From Fulvivirga sediminis (GTDB lineage Bacteria; Bacteroidota; Bacteroidia; Cytophagales; Cyclobacteriaceae): 64,000 bases of DNA. The notes below the pieces were generated by a model. It worked only from the letters and a program-made list of their open reading frames with translations. It was not told where the DNA came from and made no database searches. The position numbers and the translations under genes are program-made. The DNA is taken from contig NZ_JAESIY010000006.1 of the NCBI RefSeq assembly GCF_016757215.1, positions 62,001-126,000 on the forward strand. The letters are read 5' to 3'. Every line of letters begins with the position of its first letter. Position 1 is the first letter of the stretch. Positions 26,991 to 36,723 of the stretch are shown here, one piece after another.

Positions 26991-27983
26991 ATGGAAAACA
27001 TTCTAAACCAAGAGGGTATAAAAAGATATAGTAATGAGTTTTGTGATCGACTGCTGCAAGCACATTTTTCACAGCACGATGTCATTACCGGCCCTCAAAT
27101 ATTAGAGCTCCAGGAAATCAGGCAAATCAATTTATTTGTAATGAAAAACCTGCTTAACGCCTGGCGAAAAGAGACAAGCAAGATTCAAAGTCCATACTTT
27201 AATTATGATGCACCCGAAGTAAAAGAGGCTCAGAAAGAATTTATGAATATTCTTTCTAGAAATATAGCCATTACACAGGAAAACTTTGGACCTCTGCTGT
27301 TACAAGCCACTCAAGAAACCATTCTACTTATATTTTCTCCATACGATTATTACACTCACCTCATTAATAACCCAAAGGCTAAAAGTTTAATGGTGAAAGA
27401 TCTAAAGAGAATTTCTAAGTATGTAAAAATCAACCAAAATGTACTGCTTAGCATAATAGAGCAGGCAGAGGAAAAAGGTTATGAGAAAATATCTAAAGAT
27501 GAGGCCGCTCAATTATTAAATGAAGCCTTTGAGCAAACCTTAGAAAGCCCTGAAGATGTAGATGTTTATATAGATAAATTCTCCAAGGTATTACCGCTTG
27601 ACGAGAATATAATTTATGGAAACTCAAAATACTATGGAAACTCTGAGCCAAACGCAAAGCCTCAAATCAATAGTCGCTTTGACGTAAAAAAGTCCATCTT
27701 AAATGACTCTCATGCTGAAAACAAGCAAACTCTTGGAGACGTTCACCGTAACCGAAAAATAGAGAGCATAAAAAAAAGCATTAGCATCAATCAGCGTTTT
27801 ATGTTTATAAACCTACTTTTTGACGGTGATGAAAGCGCATTTAACAGTGTAATAGACTACTTGGAGACCTTAGACAGCCAGCGTGATGCTGAGGGTTTCA
27901 TCGCTACTCAATATCCTTTTTGGGATCATGAAAGTGAAGAGGTTCAGGAATTTATGGAGATTATAAGTAAAAGACATAATTAA
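26991..27983 (+). CDS. Conserved-looking cytoplasmic protein of unknown function
   Basis: This 330-residue protein has no signal peptide or membrane segment and is largely helical. A central low-complexity linker rich in Asn, Ser and Lys (about residues 205-255) separates an N-terminal helical part from a C-terminal module. The C-terminal module reads SINQRFMFINLLFDGDESAF then YPFWDHESEEVQEFMEIISKR. Similar C-terminal modules occur in uncharacterised Bacteroidota proteins, as far as I recall. No function can be assigned. It is divergent from the ferredoxin gene and ends at a strong terminator. Confidence 0.75.
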   Translation: MENILNQEGIKRYSNEFCDRLLQAHFSQHDVITGPQILELQEIRQINLFVMKNLLNAWRKETSKIQSPYFNYDAPEVKEAQKEFMNILSRNIAITQENFGPLLLQATQETILLIFSPYDYYTHLINNPKAKSLMVKDLKRISKYVKINQNVLLSIIEQAEEKGYEKISKDEAAQLLNEAFEQTLESPEDVDVYIDKFSKVLPLDENIIYGNSKYYGNSEPNAKPQINSRFDVKKSILNDSHAENKQTLGDVHRNRKIESIKKSISINQRFMFINLLFDGDESAFNSVIDYLETLDSQRDAEGFIATQYPFWDHESEEVQEFMEIISKRHN

Positions 27984-28006
27984 CCATATCCATCTTAAAA
28001 AATTGA

Positions 28007-28041
28007 AAGGCTTGCCTAAAGAAGGTAAGCCTTATTTTTTT
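28007..28041 (+). terminator. Intrinsic terminator between 27983 and rodA
   Basis: AAGGCTTGCCT (28007-28017) pairs with AGGTAAGCCTT (28023-28033) around a five-base loop, followed by A and seven T. It terminates the plus-strand gene. Being symmetric, it may also limit read-through from the convergent rodA operon. Confidence 0.85.
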
Positions 28042-28042
28042 A

Positions 28043-29314
28043 CTAATGAACCAACACCTGCCCTCTATGAGCATCGAGTTTCACTAAAATAAAGATGAGC
28101 ACAGTAAAACCAATAAGTGAAGAACCTCCATAACTAAACATAGGTAAAGGTATACCTATTACAGGAAAAAGCCCGATAGTCATTCCAATATTCACGGCAA
28201 AGTGAAAGAACAATATACAAGCTACACTATATCCATAAACACGGGCGAATCTCCATTTCTGTCTTTCTGCCACAAAAATCAACCTGAGTAGTAAACAAAC
28301 AAAGAGACCAATAATAATGAAACTACCAAACCATCCATGCTCTTCGGCTATAGTACAGAAAATAAAATCTGTACTCTGTTCAGGCACAAAATCAAATTTA
28401 GTTTGTGTTCCTTTCAAAAAGCCTTTACCAAACGCTCCTCCACTACCAATGGCAATCTTAGATTGTGTTACGTTCCAGCCAAACCCTAGAGGATCCGCAT
28501 CTGGATTAATAAAAGCCTTTACCCTATTCTGCTGATGCGGCTTTAAGATATCAGAAACTACATAATCAACACTTTTTATCACAAGTACAATAATAGCAGC
28601 ACCTAACACTACCATAACTATACGTTTTCTGGTCCTTTTGCTAAAAAAAATCGCGGCCGCCGCAATTAAAACAATACCTCCATACAAATACCAATGATTT
28701 TCTACCATTAGCGTTAGTATGAAAATTATAGCAGCAGAGACTCCCAAGATTAAAAGTGTAGGAGCCATTCCTTCTCTAAAAAAAACCAATATAAAGACAG
28801 AGTAAACCAATGCCGTACCGGTGTCTCCTTGTAGTATAATAAGAACGGCTGGCACCCCTATAATAGCAAAAAGAACTATTTGATTTCTGAGCTGATCCAT
28901 CCGAAAGCCACCCGTACTTATGAATTTGGCAACAGCCAAGCAAGTGGCGAATTTAGCGAATTCAGACGGCTGAAACCTAAAAGCTCCCAGCTCAAACCAT
29001 GACTTGGATCCTGCTACCTCCCTCCCGAAAATGAGAATAAATATTAACAGGAATAAAACACTACCATATATGGCAAAGGCGAAAGTATCATAAAACTTGA
29101 AATCTACTACGAGCATCACGATAATCAGCACAATGATAACTGCTATAAATATCAGCTGCCTACCACTATTGAGAGACATACTGAAAATGTTCTGAGTGGC
29201 ATTTTCATCATATACAGCAGCATAAATATTGAGCCAGCCCAACATTACAATAACAAAAAATAAAAGTACGGTAAGCCAATCAATCTTTGAAAGTATGCTA
29301 TCACCTCTTCTCAC
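28043..29314 (-). CDS. rodA: Rod-shape SEDS peptidoglycan polymerase RodA
   Basis: This 423-residue membrane protein has about ten transmembrane segments and the SEDS signatures GAFRFQPSEFAKFA, QGDTGTALVYS and GIPLPMFSYGGSSL. RodA polymerises lipid II glycan strands together with the transpeptidase PBP2, encoded by the preceding gene. GTG at 29314 is the start and overlaps the PBP2 stop by one base. It is the last gene of the mreBCD-mrdA-rodA group. Confidence 0.93.
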   Translation of the reverse strand: MRRGDSILSKIDWLTVLLFFVIVMLGWLNIYAAVYDENATQNIFSMSLNSGRQLIFIAVIIVLIIVMLVVDFKFYDTFAFAIYGSVLFLLIFILIFGREVAGSKSWFELGAFRFQPSEFAKFATCLAVAKFISTGGFRMDQLRNQIVLFAIIGVPAVLIILQGDTGTALVYSVFILVFFREGMAPTLLILGVSAAIIFILTLMVENHWYLYGGIVLIAAAAIFFSKRTRKRIVMVVLGAAIIVLVIKSVDYVVSDILKPHQQNRVKAFINPDADPLGFGWNVTQSKIAIGSGGAFGKGFLKGTQTKFDFVPEQSTDFIFCTIAEEHGWFGSFIIIGLFVCLLLRLIFVAERQKWRFARVYGYSVACILFFHFAVNIGMTIGLFPVIGIPLPMFSYGGSSLIGFTVLIFILVKLDAHRGQVLVH

Positions 29315-31125
29315 TATAAAAAATCTCCTTTTTTAACGTATGCTTCAATATTTGGTCTCTCTGTACCTCCTAATAAATATTTTTCTATCATAAGACTGGC
29401 GATTGACGCCGCAGCCCTAGCTCCCTGGCCGGCACTTTCCACATATACAGATACTGCTATTTTAGGGTTATCTCTTGGAGCAAAAGCTATAAAAACAGAA
29501 TGATCAGGCAGGGGGTCATTTTGAACAGTACCCGTTTTACCGCACACCTCAATATCCTTCAGCTTAGCTCTATATTGTCCTGTTCCCTCTTTTATTACAT
29601 TGGCCATAGCCTCAACTGCTATATCAAAATACTTATCATCTACCATAGTATGATGTTTTTCAGTAAACTGAGGTAGAGGTTTTCCTGAACCACCGATGGA
29701 TTTCACCAAATGAGGAATATAATAATAGCCACGGTTAGCTACCAAAGCTGCAAAATTGGCCATTTGAATGGGAACTACCAGGTTTTCACCTTCTCCGATA
29801 GATATAGAATAAATGTTTGAGAATTTCCAAGGCCTGCCATTATAAGCACGATCATAATACTCTACACTAGGCACCATTCCACTTTTTTCACTCGGAAGAT
29901 CAATACCTAAAGGTGAACCCAATCCGAAACTTTCAATATAATCATTCCACTTCCTTATTCCTATACGTGTATCTTCAAATGGATCCTCAGAAACCCCCTG
30001 ATTCACCATTCTTTTCATAACATTATAAAAATAAGGATTGCATGAATGTGTAATTGCACCGACCAATGTTTCTCCTGGTCCATGATGATGGCAATTCATG
30101 GGATATTTTATACAAGGTATATAAGTCTGTTTAGTAATTACACCTTCTTGAAGACCCACCATTGCCTGAATAATTTTAAAAATGGAGCCAGGTCTATACT
30201 GAGCCATCAATGGCCTATTAAATAAAGGCTTTAAGCTATCAGAGCTTATTTTGTAATAATTTTTACTATATTTTTTCCCGGAAAGGTCGTTAGGGTCATA
30301 AGAAGGGCCAGAAACTAAGGATAGGATCTCACCAGAAGATGGCTCTATTGCCACAATACTTCCAGATTTCCCCTTCAATAACTCCTCTCCATATCTTTGT
30401 AGGTCTATATCTATGGTAGATATCAGGTTCTCTCCTCTCACAGCAAGTGTATCAAACTTACCATCCTCGAAGTCTCCCATTTCTATGCCTCGCACATTAC
30501 GTTTTTTATATCTAACCCCTCGTTTTCCTCTCAGCTGGTTTTCATAGTAAGCTTCCAGTCCACTTTGCCCTATGTAGTCTCCCTGATGGTAATAATCCGC
30601 AGTATCTCTATCTAGCTGTCTTTTATTAATCTCACTTACATACCCAAGTGCGTTAGCCAAAACCGGATAAGTATAAGCTCTACTGGTTCTGGGTTGCAAA
30701 TCAAAACCAGGGAAATCTATTAAATAATCTTGTATTCGGGCTAAGTCACGCTCAGATAATTGTTTAATAAATGCGTTAGGCTTCACATATGAAAAGCCTT
30801 TACTCTCTCTCAATGCAGCATATTTATTTCTGAGCTCTTCAGGGGTAATCTCAAAGAGTTTACAAAATTTGGCAGTATCCAGGACTTTTACCTCTTTAGG
30901 GGTAATAGTAATATCAAACTGTGGTGTGTTATAAACTATTAATTTACCATTTCTATCTCTAATAGTACCTCTATAAGGATACTCTATTACCTTATGAATA
31001 ATATTGCTGGTAGCAGCCTGAGCATATTTATCATCCAGCACCTGAATAGAAAACAGTTTCACTAAAAAAATTACCGCTACGGCAACGATGACCATTTGGA
31101 TAATATTTTTGCGCGATTCGTTCAT
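29314..31125 (-). CDS. mrdA: Penicillin-binding protein 2 (peptidoglycan transpeptidase)
   Basis: This 603-residue class B PBP has an N-terminal membrane anchor (residues about 10-27), a PBP dimerisation domain (YRGTIRDRNG to LGYVSE) and a transpeptidase domain. The three catalytic motifs are visible: SIFK in YRPGSIFKII, SCN in THSCNPYF, and KTGT in CGKTGTVQN. It cross-links peptidoglycan in the elongation complex with RodA and MreBCD. It overlaps mreD by four bases. Confidence 0.94.
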   Translation of the reverse strand: MNESRKNIIQMVIVAVAVIFLVKLFSIQVLDDKYAQAATSNIIHKVIEYPYRGTIRDRNGKLIVYNTPQFDITITPKEVKVLDTAKFCKLFEITPEELRNKYAALRESKGFSYVKPNAFIKQLSERDLARIQDYLIDFPGFDLQPRTSRAYTYPVLANALGYVSEINKRQLDRDTADYYHQGDYIGQSGLEAYYENQLRGKRGVRYKKRNVRGIEMGDFEDGKFDTLAVRGENLISTIDIDLQRYGEELLKGKSGSIVAIEPSSGEILSLVSGPSYDPNDLSGKKYSKNYYKISSDSLKPLFNRPLMAQYRPGSIFKIIQAMVGLQEGVITKQTYIPCIKYPMNCHHHGPGETLVGAITHSCNPYFYNVMKRMVNQGVSEDPFEDTRIGIRKWNDYIESFGLGSPLGIDLPSEKSGMVPSVEYYDRAYNGRPWKFSNIYSISIGEGENLVVPIQMANFAALVANRGYYYIPHLVKSIGGSGKPLPQFTEKHHTMVDDKYFDIAVEAMANVIKEGTGQYRAKLKDIEVCGKTGTVQNDPLPDHSVFIAFAPRDNPKIAVSVYVESAGQGARAAASIASLMIEKYLLGGTERPNIEAYVKKGDFL

Positions 31126-31643
31126 AATGATCTTTTCTTAGTATAAAAAAGATACTGGGTAATAAGCATTACTATATAAGTGAAGCAGGTACTAAAAAAA
31201 GCTTTTGAAAGAGTAAACCCCAAAAGACCGAAACCCCAAGACTCTAGCAGGAACAGTACACAATGATGTAAAAAAATTAGCGGTAAAACGTAAGAAGTAA
31301 ACCACCTCAAACCATTAGAGCTAATAGTCGGTACCGTGCCAGAATCATACCCTCCTTGTGGAGTAAGCATATTTAACCAGTAATTCCTAACAAACATTAT
31401 AAACACGGAAGCGGCCGCATGAATTCCCAAACTATCATAAAAAGTATCAATAGCAAGGCCTGTAATAAAACCCACAACCATTAACCCTAACACTTTAGCC
31501 TCTACAGGGATAAGAAGCAAAAAAGCTATATATAAAAAACAGAAAGACTTGTCAAAAAGGACAATGTTCTTCAAAAGCAATACCTGTACTAACACATACA
31601 GGATGAATGAAAATATTTGCGTTATAATCCCTTTATTGAGCAT
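31122..31643 (-). CDS. mreD: Rod-shape-determining membrane protein MreD
   Basis: This 173-residue hydrophobic protein has about five to six transmembrane segments and the region LGLMVVGFITGLAIDTFYDSLGIHAA typical of MreD (split: GFITGLAIDTFYDSLG). It is a membrane component of the elongation complex. Sequence conservation in MreD is low, so position between mreC and mrdA carries much of the assignment. It overlaps both neighbours by a few bases. Confidence 0.88.
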   Translation of the reverse strand: MLNKGIITQIFSFILYVLVQVLLLKNIVLFDKSFCFLYIAFLLLIPVEAKVLGLMVVGFITGLAIDTFYDSLGIHAAASVFIMFVRNYWLNMLTPQGGYDSGTVPTISSNGLRWFTSYVLPLIFLHHCVLFLLESWGFGLLGFTLSKAFFSTCFTYIVMLITQYLFYTKKRSL

Positions 31644-32523
31644 AGAATTTTTCTGCTTCTTGTTGTATTGAATCTTGCTCTGTTTTCAGACTATTTTTAA
31701 TAAGGTATACATACCCTATTTCATTAAAATTACTAGCAAGATCAATAGTGATGTTATAAAATAAGGCATCTTCAGTAATCTCTACGTCACTAACCACTCC
31801 TACAGGGACCCCTTCAGGAAAAATGGCGTTATAGCCAGAGGTAACTATACTATCTCCCACTTCCACCTCTACATGACGAGGTACAAAAAGTAGCTCTGCA
31901 TGATAAGGATCATTTCCTGGCCACTTGGCAGTACATAAGTCCCCTGTTTTATCAATCTTAGAAGAAATTTGAAAATCGCTATGCAGTACAGAAGTAATTA
32001 CAGCAAAATGCTGAGAGGCTGCTTTAACTTTACCTACCACACCATCATTACCGATAACAGCCATATCAGGCTCTACCCCCTCACTTCTACCTTTATTGAT
32101 AGTAATGTAATTATTGTAGTTTCTTACAGACTTGTTGATAACCTTAGCACTTAGAAACTGATATTTTTCTATCTGCAAACTATCTTGCGTTAATGTGTCT
32201 ATATCTGTTACTAAGGTGGTATCTGTAGTTTCATAGGTAGTATCCAGCTTCAGATATTGTAAGCGCGAGTTTAATGCCTCCAACTCCTGTTTTAACCTGG
32301 CATTCTCTGCTGCCAGGTTGTTATTCACATCCGCCAGATTAAAATAATCAGACACATTATCAGAAGACTGCAATAAGTTTCCTGCTATTCTGTTTGAGGA
32401 ATTAAAAAAACCTGCACTCTGAAAACTGTTGTTTCGAACTATTAACCATAGACAGATCACCTCCAGAAACAGGAATATCAAAAAAGCTCTATACTGATAT
32501 AGAAACAGAAACAGTCTCTGCAT
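31633..32523 (-). CDS. mreC: Rod-shape-determining protein MreC
   Basis: This 296-residue protein has one N-terminal transmembrane helix (residues about 10-28), a coiled coil (about 70-95, NNLAAENARLKQELEALN), and a periplasmic beta-rich domain with INKGRSEGVEPDMAVIGNDG and VGDSIVTSGYNAIFPEGVPVG (family hallmarks, given in two parts). MreC links MreB to the peptidoglycan synthases in the periplasm. It lies 69 bases downstream of mreB, and a hairpin lies in that gap. Confidence 0.92.
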   Translation of the reverse strand: MQRLFLFLYQYRAFLIFLFLEVICLWLIVRNNSFQSAGFFNSSNRIAGNLLQSSDNVSDYFNLADVNNNLAAENARLKQELEALNSRLQYLKLDTTYETTDTTLVTDIDTLTQDSLQIEKYQFLSAKVINKSVRNYNNYITINKGRSEGVEPDMAVIGNDGVVGKVKAASQHFAVITSVLHSDFQISSKIDKTGDLCTAKWPGNDPYHAELLFVPRHVEVEVGDSIVTSGYNAIFPEGVPVGVVSDVEITEDALFYNITIDLASNFNEIGYVYLIKNSLKTEQDSIQQEAEKFYAQ

Positions 32524-32564
32524 TTATCCAGATTGGTTCAAAATCAAAAAATAAACAGTGCCAA

Positions 32565-32586
32565 CAAAAAAAGTCTCTTCCAGACT
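32565..32586 (-). terminator. Possible attenuator between mreB and mreC
   Basis: On the minus strand AGTCT (32586-32582) pairs with AGACT (32576-32572) across a five-base loop, followed by TTTTTTT. The stem is short, so partial termination that lowers mreC-rodA expression relative to mreB is more likely than a full stop. Confidence 0.45.
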
Positions 32587-32592
32587 GTGGTC

Positions 32593-33618
32593 TTAGGTCA
32601 TTAATACCGCTTTAAAAGAATTTAAATTCTTCAATGACTGACCTGTACCTCTTACTACAGCTCTTAACGGATCTTCCGCTACGTGAATAGGAAGTTTAGT
32701 TTTGAGGGCTAATCTCTTATCTAGGCCTCGGAGTAATGCTCCTCCACCTGTAAGGTGAATACCATTGTCATAAATATCAGCTGATAATTCTGGCGGCGAA
32801 ATCTCAAGAGCTTTCAGCACGGCCTCCTCTATCTTAGATACTGATTTATCCAAGGCAAAAGCGATTTCAGAATATGATATTTTTATTACCTTAGGTATAC
32901 CTGTCATTAGGTCTCTACCCCTAATCTCATAATCTTCAGGCCCATCATCAAGCTCCGTAAGTGCAGACCCTACTTCTATCTTTACTTTTTCAGCAGATCT
33001 TTCACCTATAAGCAGGTTATGCTGCCTTCTCATGTAGTCAAGAATATCTCTATTAAAGGTATCTCCTGCTACTCTTATTGACTGGTCACATACAATACCA
33101 CTAAGTGCTATTACGGCAATTTCAGTAGTACCTCCACCTATATCGACAATCATAGAGCCTACGGGTCTTTCTATATCTATGCCAATACCAATAGCTGCAG
33201 CAATAGGTTCATAAATCATGTAGACCTCTTTCGCACCTGCATGTTCCGCTGAGTCTCTTACAGCCCGTTTCTCTACTTCGGTAATGCCTGAAGGAATACA
33301 GATCACCATTCTGTGCGAGGCAGGAAAAATTTTATTTCCACTATCAATCATCTTTATCATGCCTCTGATCATATGCTCTGCAGCATGGAAATCGGCAATC
33401 ACACCATCCTTAAGAGGACGAATAGTTTTGATGTTTTCGTGGGTTTTTTCATGCATCTGCATGGCCTCTCTCCCGATGGCCAAAACCTTATTAACGTTCT
33501 TATCAATAGCAATAATAGATGGTTCATCTACCACGATCTTATCTTTATGAATGATAAGCGTATTAGCTGTACCAAGGTCCATTGCTATATCACTTGAAAA
33601 AAAATCGAACAATCCCAT
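32593..33618 (-). CDS. mreB: Actin-like rod-shape protein MreB
   Basis: This 341-residue protein has the actin-fold nucleotide-binding motifs: DLGTANTLI (phosphate 1), VDIGGGTTEIAV (phosphate 2) and HLTGGGALLRGLD (adenosine). Length and order match MreB. It polymerises along the inner membrane and positions the elongation complex. It is the first gene of the cell-shape operon. The spacer to purH (33619-33703) holds no full-match TAnnTTTG box, only TAAATTTC with one mismatch. Confidence 0.95.
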   Translation of the reverse strand: MGLFDFFSSDIAMDLGTANTLIIHKDKIVVDEPSIIAIDKNVNKVLAIGREAMQMHEKTHENIKTIRPLKDGVIADFHAAEHMIRGMIKMIDSGNKIFPASHRMVICIPSGITEVEKRAVRDSAEHAGAKEVYMIYEPIAAAIGIGIDIERPVGSMIVDIGGGTTEIAVIALSGIVCDQSIRVAGDTFNRDILDYMRRQHNLLIGERSAEKVKIEVGSALTELDDGPEDYEIRGRDLMTGIPKVIKISYSEIAFALDKSVSKIEEAVLKALEISPPELSADIYDNGIHLTGGGALLRGLDKRLALKTKLPIHVAEDPLRAVVRGTGQSLKNLNSFKAVLMT

Positions 33619-33703
33619 GTTATGTCTTCAATAGGTTAGGCTTATGAATAAAGCGTGAAATTTACAAATTTGTTTCCTTTTAACTTTATAATTAAAGTTT
33701 TTT

Positions 33704-35227
33704 TTAATGTTTGAAATGACGAATGCCTGTAAATACCATAGACATATCATTATTATCACAAAAATCTATTGAATCTTGATCTTTTATAGATCCTCCTGGC
33801 TGTATTACAGCACTGATTCCTTCTCCATACGCGATCTCTACACAATCAGGAAATGGGAAAAATGCATCTGATGCCATTACTGATCCTTCAAGTGTAAAAT
33901 TGAAAGACTTAGCTTTTTCAATAGCCTGCTTAAGTGCATCTACCCTTGAGGTCTGACCTACACCACTTGCCAGTAACTGTCCATCCTTCACCAGTACTAT
34001 AGTATTAGACTTGGTATGTTTACAAACTTTACTGGCGAACAATAAAGATTGTTTCTCTTCTTCTGTAGGCTCCTTTTTAGTTACCGATTTCATATCTTCT
34101 ATCTGATCGGTTTTTAAATCACGATCCTGTTCTACCACCCCATTCAACAAAGTCTTGAACTGCTTAGTAGTTTTTAACTTTTGCGTTTGCTTTAACAAAA
34201 TACGATTCTTTTTTTGTTTTAGAACCTCTAAAGCATCATTATCAAAATCAGGAGCTATTAATATTTCAAAAAACAGCGAATGCATCTCTTCAGCAGCAGC
34301 TTTATCAACTGTTTTATTAGTGATTAGCACTCCTCCAAAAGCCGAGATAGTATCAGCGGCAAAAGCCCTCTGATATGCCTCTTTAACAGTAGCTCCAGTA
34401 GATACACCACATGCATTAGTGTGTTTTAATATAGCAAATGTAGTTTCATCAAACTCTTCTATTAAAGAAACTGCAGCATCTACATCTACCAGGTTATTAT
34501 AAGAAAGCTCTTTTCCATTCAGCTGCTCAAGCATAGAAGAAAGATCTCCATAAAAAGCCCCTTTCTGATGTGGGTTCTCTCCATATCTCAAGGCTTTTTT
34601 CTCTCTGAAACTTTGCTTAAAGCTTGGCACTTCTTCATTAGTATTAAAGTAGTTGAAGATAGCCGAATCATAATGAGAACTAATATCAAAGGCCTTAGCG
34701 GCAAACTTCTTCCTATCTTCGATAGTAGTGGCACCTTCATTTTTTCTAAGCAGCTCTTCAACTTCTGTATATTGTTCTCTTGAAGAAACAATTAATACAT
34801 CTTTAAAATTCTTGGCCGCTGCTCTAATAAGAGAAATACCACCTATATCTATTTTTTCTATAATATCTTGCTCTTTAGCCCCTGAAGCTACCGTTTCTTC
34901 AAAAGGGTAAAGATCTACAATAACTAGATCTATAGAAGGGATTTCAAATTCTTTAGCTTGTTCTACATCATCAGCCAGCTCTCTACGATGAAGGATTCCA
35001 CCAAACACTTTAGGATGCAAAGTTTTTACTCTTCCTCCAAATATTGAGGGATAGCTAGTAAGATCTTCTACAGGAGTTACTTCTATACCCAAATCTTCAA
35101 TAAATTTTTGAGTTCCGCCGGTTGAAAAGATCTGCACTCCATTCGCATGAAGTAATTTTACGATAGGCTCAAGATTATCCTTATAAAATACTGATATTAA
35201 AGCTGATTTTATCTTCGAGAGAGACAT
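33704..35227 (-). CDS. purH: Bifunctional AICAR transformylase/IMP cyclohydrolase
   Basis: This 507-residue enzyme has an N-terminal MGS-like IMP cyclohydrolase domain (LISVFYKDNLEP, FSTGGTQKFIED, GGRVKTLHPKVFGGIL) and a C-terminal AICAR transformylase domain with the Lys-His pair in AILKHTNACGVSTG. It carries out the last two steps of purine synthesis. It has its own promoter box and is separated by 45 bases from purN, which is on the same strand and supplies another purine step. Confidence 0.96.
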   Translation of the reverse strand: MSLSKIKSALISVFYKDNLEPIVKLLHANGVQIFSTGGTQKFIEDLGIEVTPVEDLTSYPSIFGGRVKTLHPKVFGGILHRRELADDVEQAKEFEIPSIDLVIVDLYPFEETVASGAKEQDIIEKIDIGGISLIRAAAKNFKDVLIVSSREQYTEVEELLRKNEGATTIEDRKKFAAKAFDISSHYDSAIFNYFNTNEEVPSFKQSFREKKALRYGENPHQKGAFYGDLSSMLEQLNGKELSYNNLVDVDAAVSLIEEFDETTFAILKHTNACGVSTGATVKEAYQRAFAADTISAFGGVLITNKTVDKAAAEEMHSLFFEILIAPDFDNDALEVLKQKKNRILLKQTQKLKTTKQFKTLLNGVVEQDRDLKTDQIEDMKSVTKKEPTEEEKQSLLFASKVCKHTKSNTIVLVKDGQLLASGVGQTSRVDALKQAIEKAKSFNFTLEGSVMASDAFFPFPDCVEIAYGEGISAVIQPGGSIKDQDSIDFCDNNDMSMVFTGIRHFKH

Positions 35228-35252
35228 GTTTGCTGTTTTAAAAATGAAGCTG

Positions 35253-35260
35253 CAAAGCTA
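35253..35260 (-). promoter_or_regulatory. TAnnTTTG promoter box for purH
   Basis: The minus strand reads TAGCTTTG, a full match, 26-33 bases before the purH ATG. No -33 TTG was found. It allows purH transcription independent of purN. Confidence 0.45.
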
Positions 35261-35272
35261 TAAATTTTTCAC

Positions 35273-35839
35273 CTAATTATTAATCACAGATTCTATAACC
35301 TTCGGATAATGTTCATATTCTAATCGATGAACCTTCTGAGCGACCTGCTCAGGCGTATCATTATTATTTAAAGCTACTCGGGCCTGAAAAATAATTTCGC
35401 CGTCATCGTATTTATTATTCACATAATGAATAGTGATTCCGGTCTCCTTTTCTTTAGCCTCGCATACTGCTTGGTGCACCTTTTCTCCATACATACCCTT
35501 ACCTCCATAACTAGGCAAAAGTGCAGGGTGTATATTTATGATTTTCTCAGGATAAGAATCTACCAGGTATTCTGGTATGAGCAAAAGAAAACCTGCCAGC
35601 ACTATAAAATCCACATCATTTTTCTTCAGCTCATCTAACACTTCATGAGTATTATTAAACTGAGACCTAGTGAATACATAAGAAGGTATGCCTAACTGAT
35701 CTGCGCGTTCCAGCACATAGGCATCTTTTTTATTTGATAAAATGAGCACAATTTCTACCGTGCTGCTATCTTTAAAATACTCTGCGATCTTCTGCGCATT
35801 AGATCCATTGCCCGAAGCAAAAATGGCTATTCTCGTCAT
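35273..35839 (-). CDS. purN: Phosphoribosylglycinamide formyltransferase
   Basis: This 188-residue protein has the GAR transformylase signatures: ASGNGSNAQKI at the phosphate site, IINIHPALLPSYGGKGMYG with the catalytic His, and GITIHYVNNKYDDGEII with the catalytic Asp. It transfers a formyl group from 10-formyl-tetrahydrofolate in purine synthesis. It lies two bases after the UbiA-family gene, so both are probably cotranscribed, and upstream of purH. Confidence 0.95.
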   Translation of the reverse strand: MTRIAIFASGNGSNAQKIAEYFKDSSTVEIVLILSNKKDAYVLERADQLGIPSYVFTRSQFNNTHEVLDELKKNDVDFIVLAGFLLLIPEYLVDSYPEKIINIHPALLPSYGGKGMYGEKVHQAVCEAKEKETGITIHYVNNKYDDGEIIFQARVALNNNDTPEQVAQKVHRLEYEHYPKVIESVINN

Positions 35840-35841
35840 TT

Positions 35842-36723
35842 CTATTTAAAAAATATCATACTCATTATCCCTAAGAGCATGATTACCTTACAATAATTAC
35901 TTAAGTAGTTAAAATCCTTTACCGTATCCGAAACATAGAGCTTATATACCAATATGCTCAACGGCAAAACAAGACCTACGCAAAAGTACGTCATTTCTGT
36001 GCCTACTAGCAAATATGCCATCATAGAAAGTGACACTATAAATATAATGCACAATGTATAGATGATAATTTTGGTTTTTCGAAGACCATAAACCACCGGC
36101 AAAGTTTTACAACCGAAGGATGCATCTCCTTTCAGGTCTTCCATATCCTTTATTATTTCTCTAATAAGCGTAAACGCAAAAGCAAACAATGAGTAGGAAA
36201 TCACCAACTCATCTACTCTATAATAAAGGACTCCTACAATATAGATAGAAAGGCCCGTTAATAACGCCACCACAAAATTTCCTATAAAAGGCATTCTCTT
36301 CAGCTGGTTAGAGTATAACCATAGGAGCATTGCTGATACAAAATTGAACAGCCCAATCTTATAGGATAGTAATATACCTAAACTTACCCCTGTGAAGTTT
36401 AGCACAGTATGCGAAATCATGGCGATCCTCCTCTTAAGTGTTTTGCCTACTACTACCCGTTCTGGTTTATTAATAAGGTCGATCTTCACATCATAATAAT
36501 CATTAATGATATAGCCAGCAGCAGCAATGAGTACTGAAGAGAGTGAAAGTAAGAATAGGCTATAATCCTGAAGGTAATATAAAAGACCTTTTGAACGATC
36601 TATAAGAAAGACGGCAGTAAAATACTGAGCCAAAAAAATGATCAGCAGGTTCCAAAATCGAGTGACCTGGATAAATCCTAAAAGGGAAAAATTGTTTGGT
36701 TTGGTTTTTAAGTCAGCAACCAT
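35842..36723 (-). CDS. UbiA-family prenyltransferase
   Basis: This 293-residue membrane protein has about eight transmembrane segments and both Asp-rich motifs of the family: INDYYDVKIDLINKP (NDxxD) and DMEDLKGDASFG (DxxxD). It transfers a polyprenyl group to an aromatic or glycerol-phosphate acceptor. Bacteroidota proteins of this type are often labelled geranylgeranylglycerol-phosphate geranylgeranyltransferase, but a quinone pathway is also possible. A 12-base inverted repeat covers its start codon, see 36718-36766. Confidence 0.8.
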   Translation of the reverse strand: MVADLKTKPNNFSLLGFIQVTRFWNLLIIFLAQYFTAVFLIDRSKGLLYYLQDYSLFLLSLSSVLIAAAGYIINDYYDVKIDLINKPERVVVGKTLKRRIAMISHTVLNFTGVSLGILLSYKIGLFNFVSAMLLWLYSNQLKRMPFIGNFVVALLTGLSIYIVGVLYYRVDELVISYSLFAFAFTLIREIIKDMEDLKGDASFGCKTLPVVYGLRKTKIIIYTLCIIFIVSLSMMAYLLVGTEMTYFCVGLVLPLSILVYKLYVSDTVKDFNYLSNYCKVIMLLGIMSMIFFK

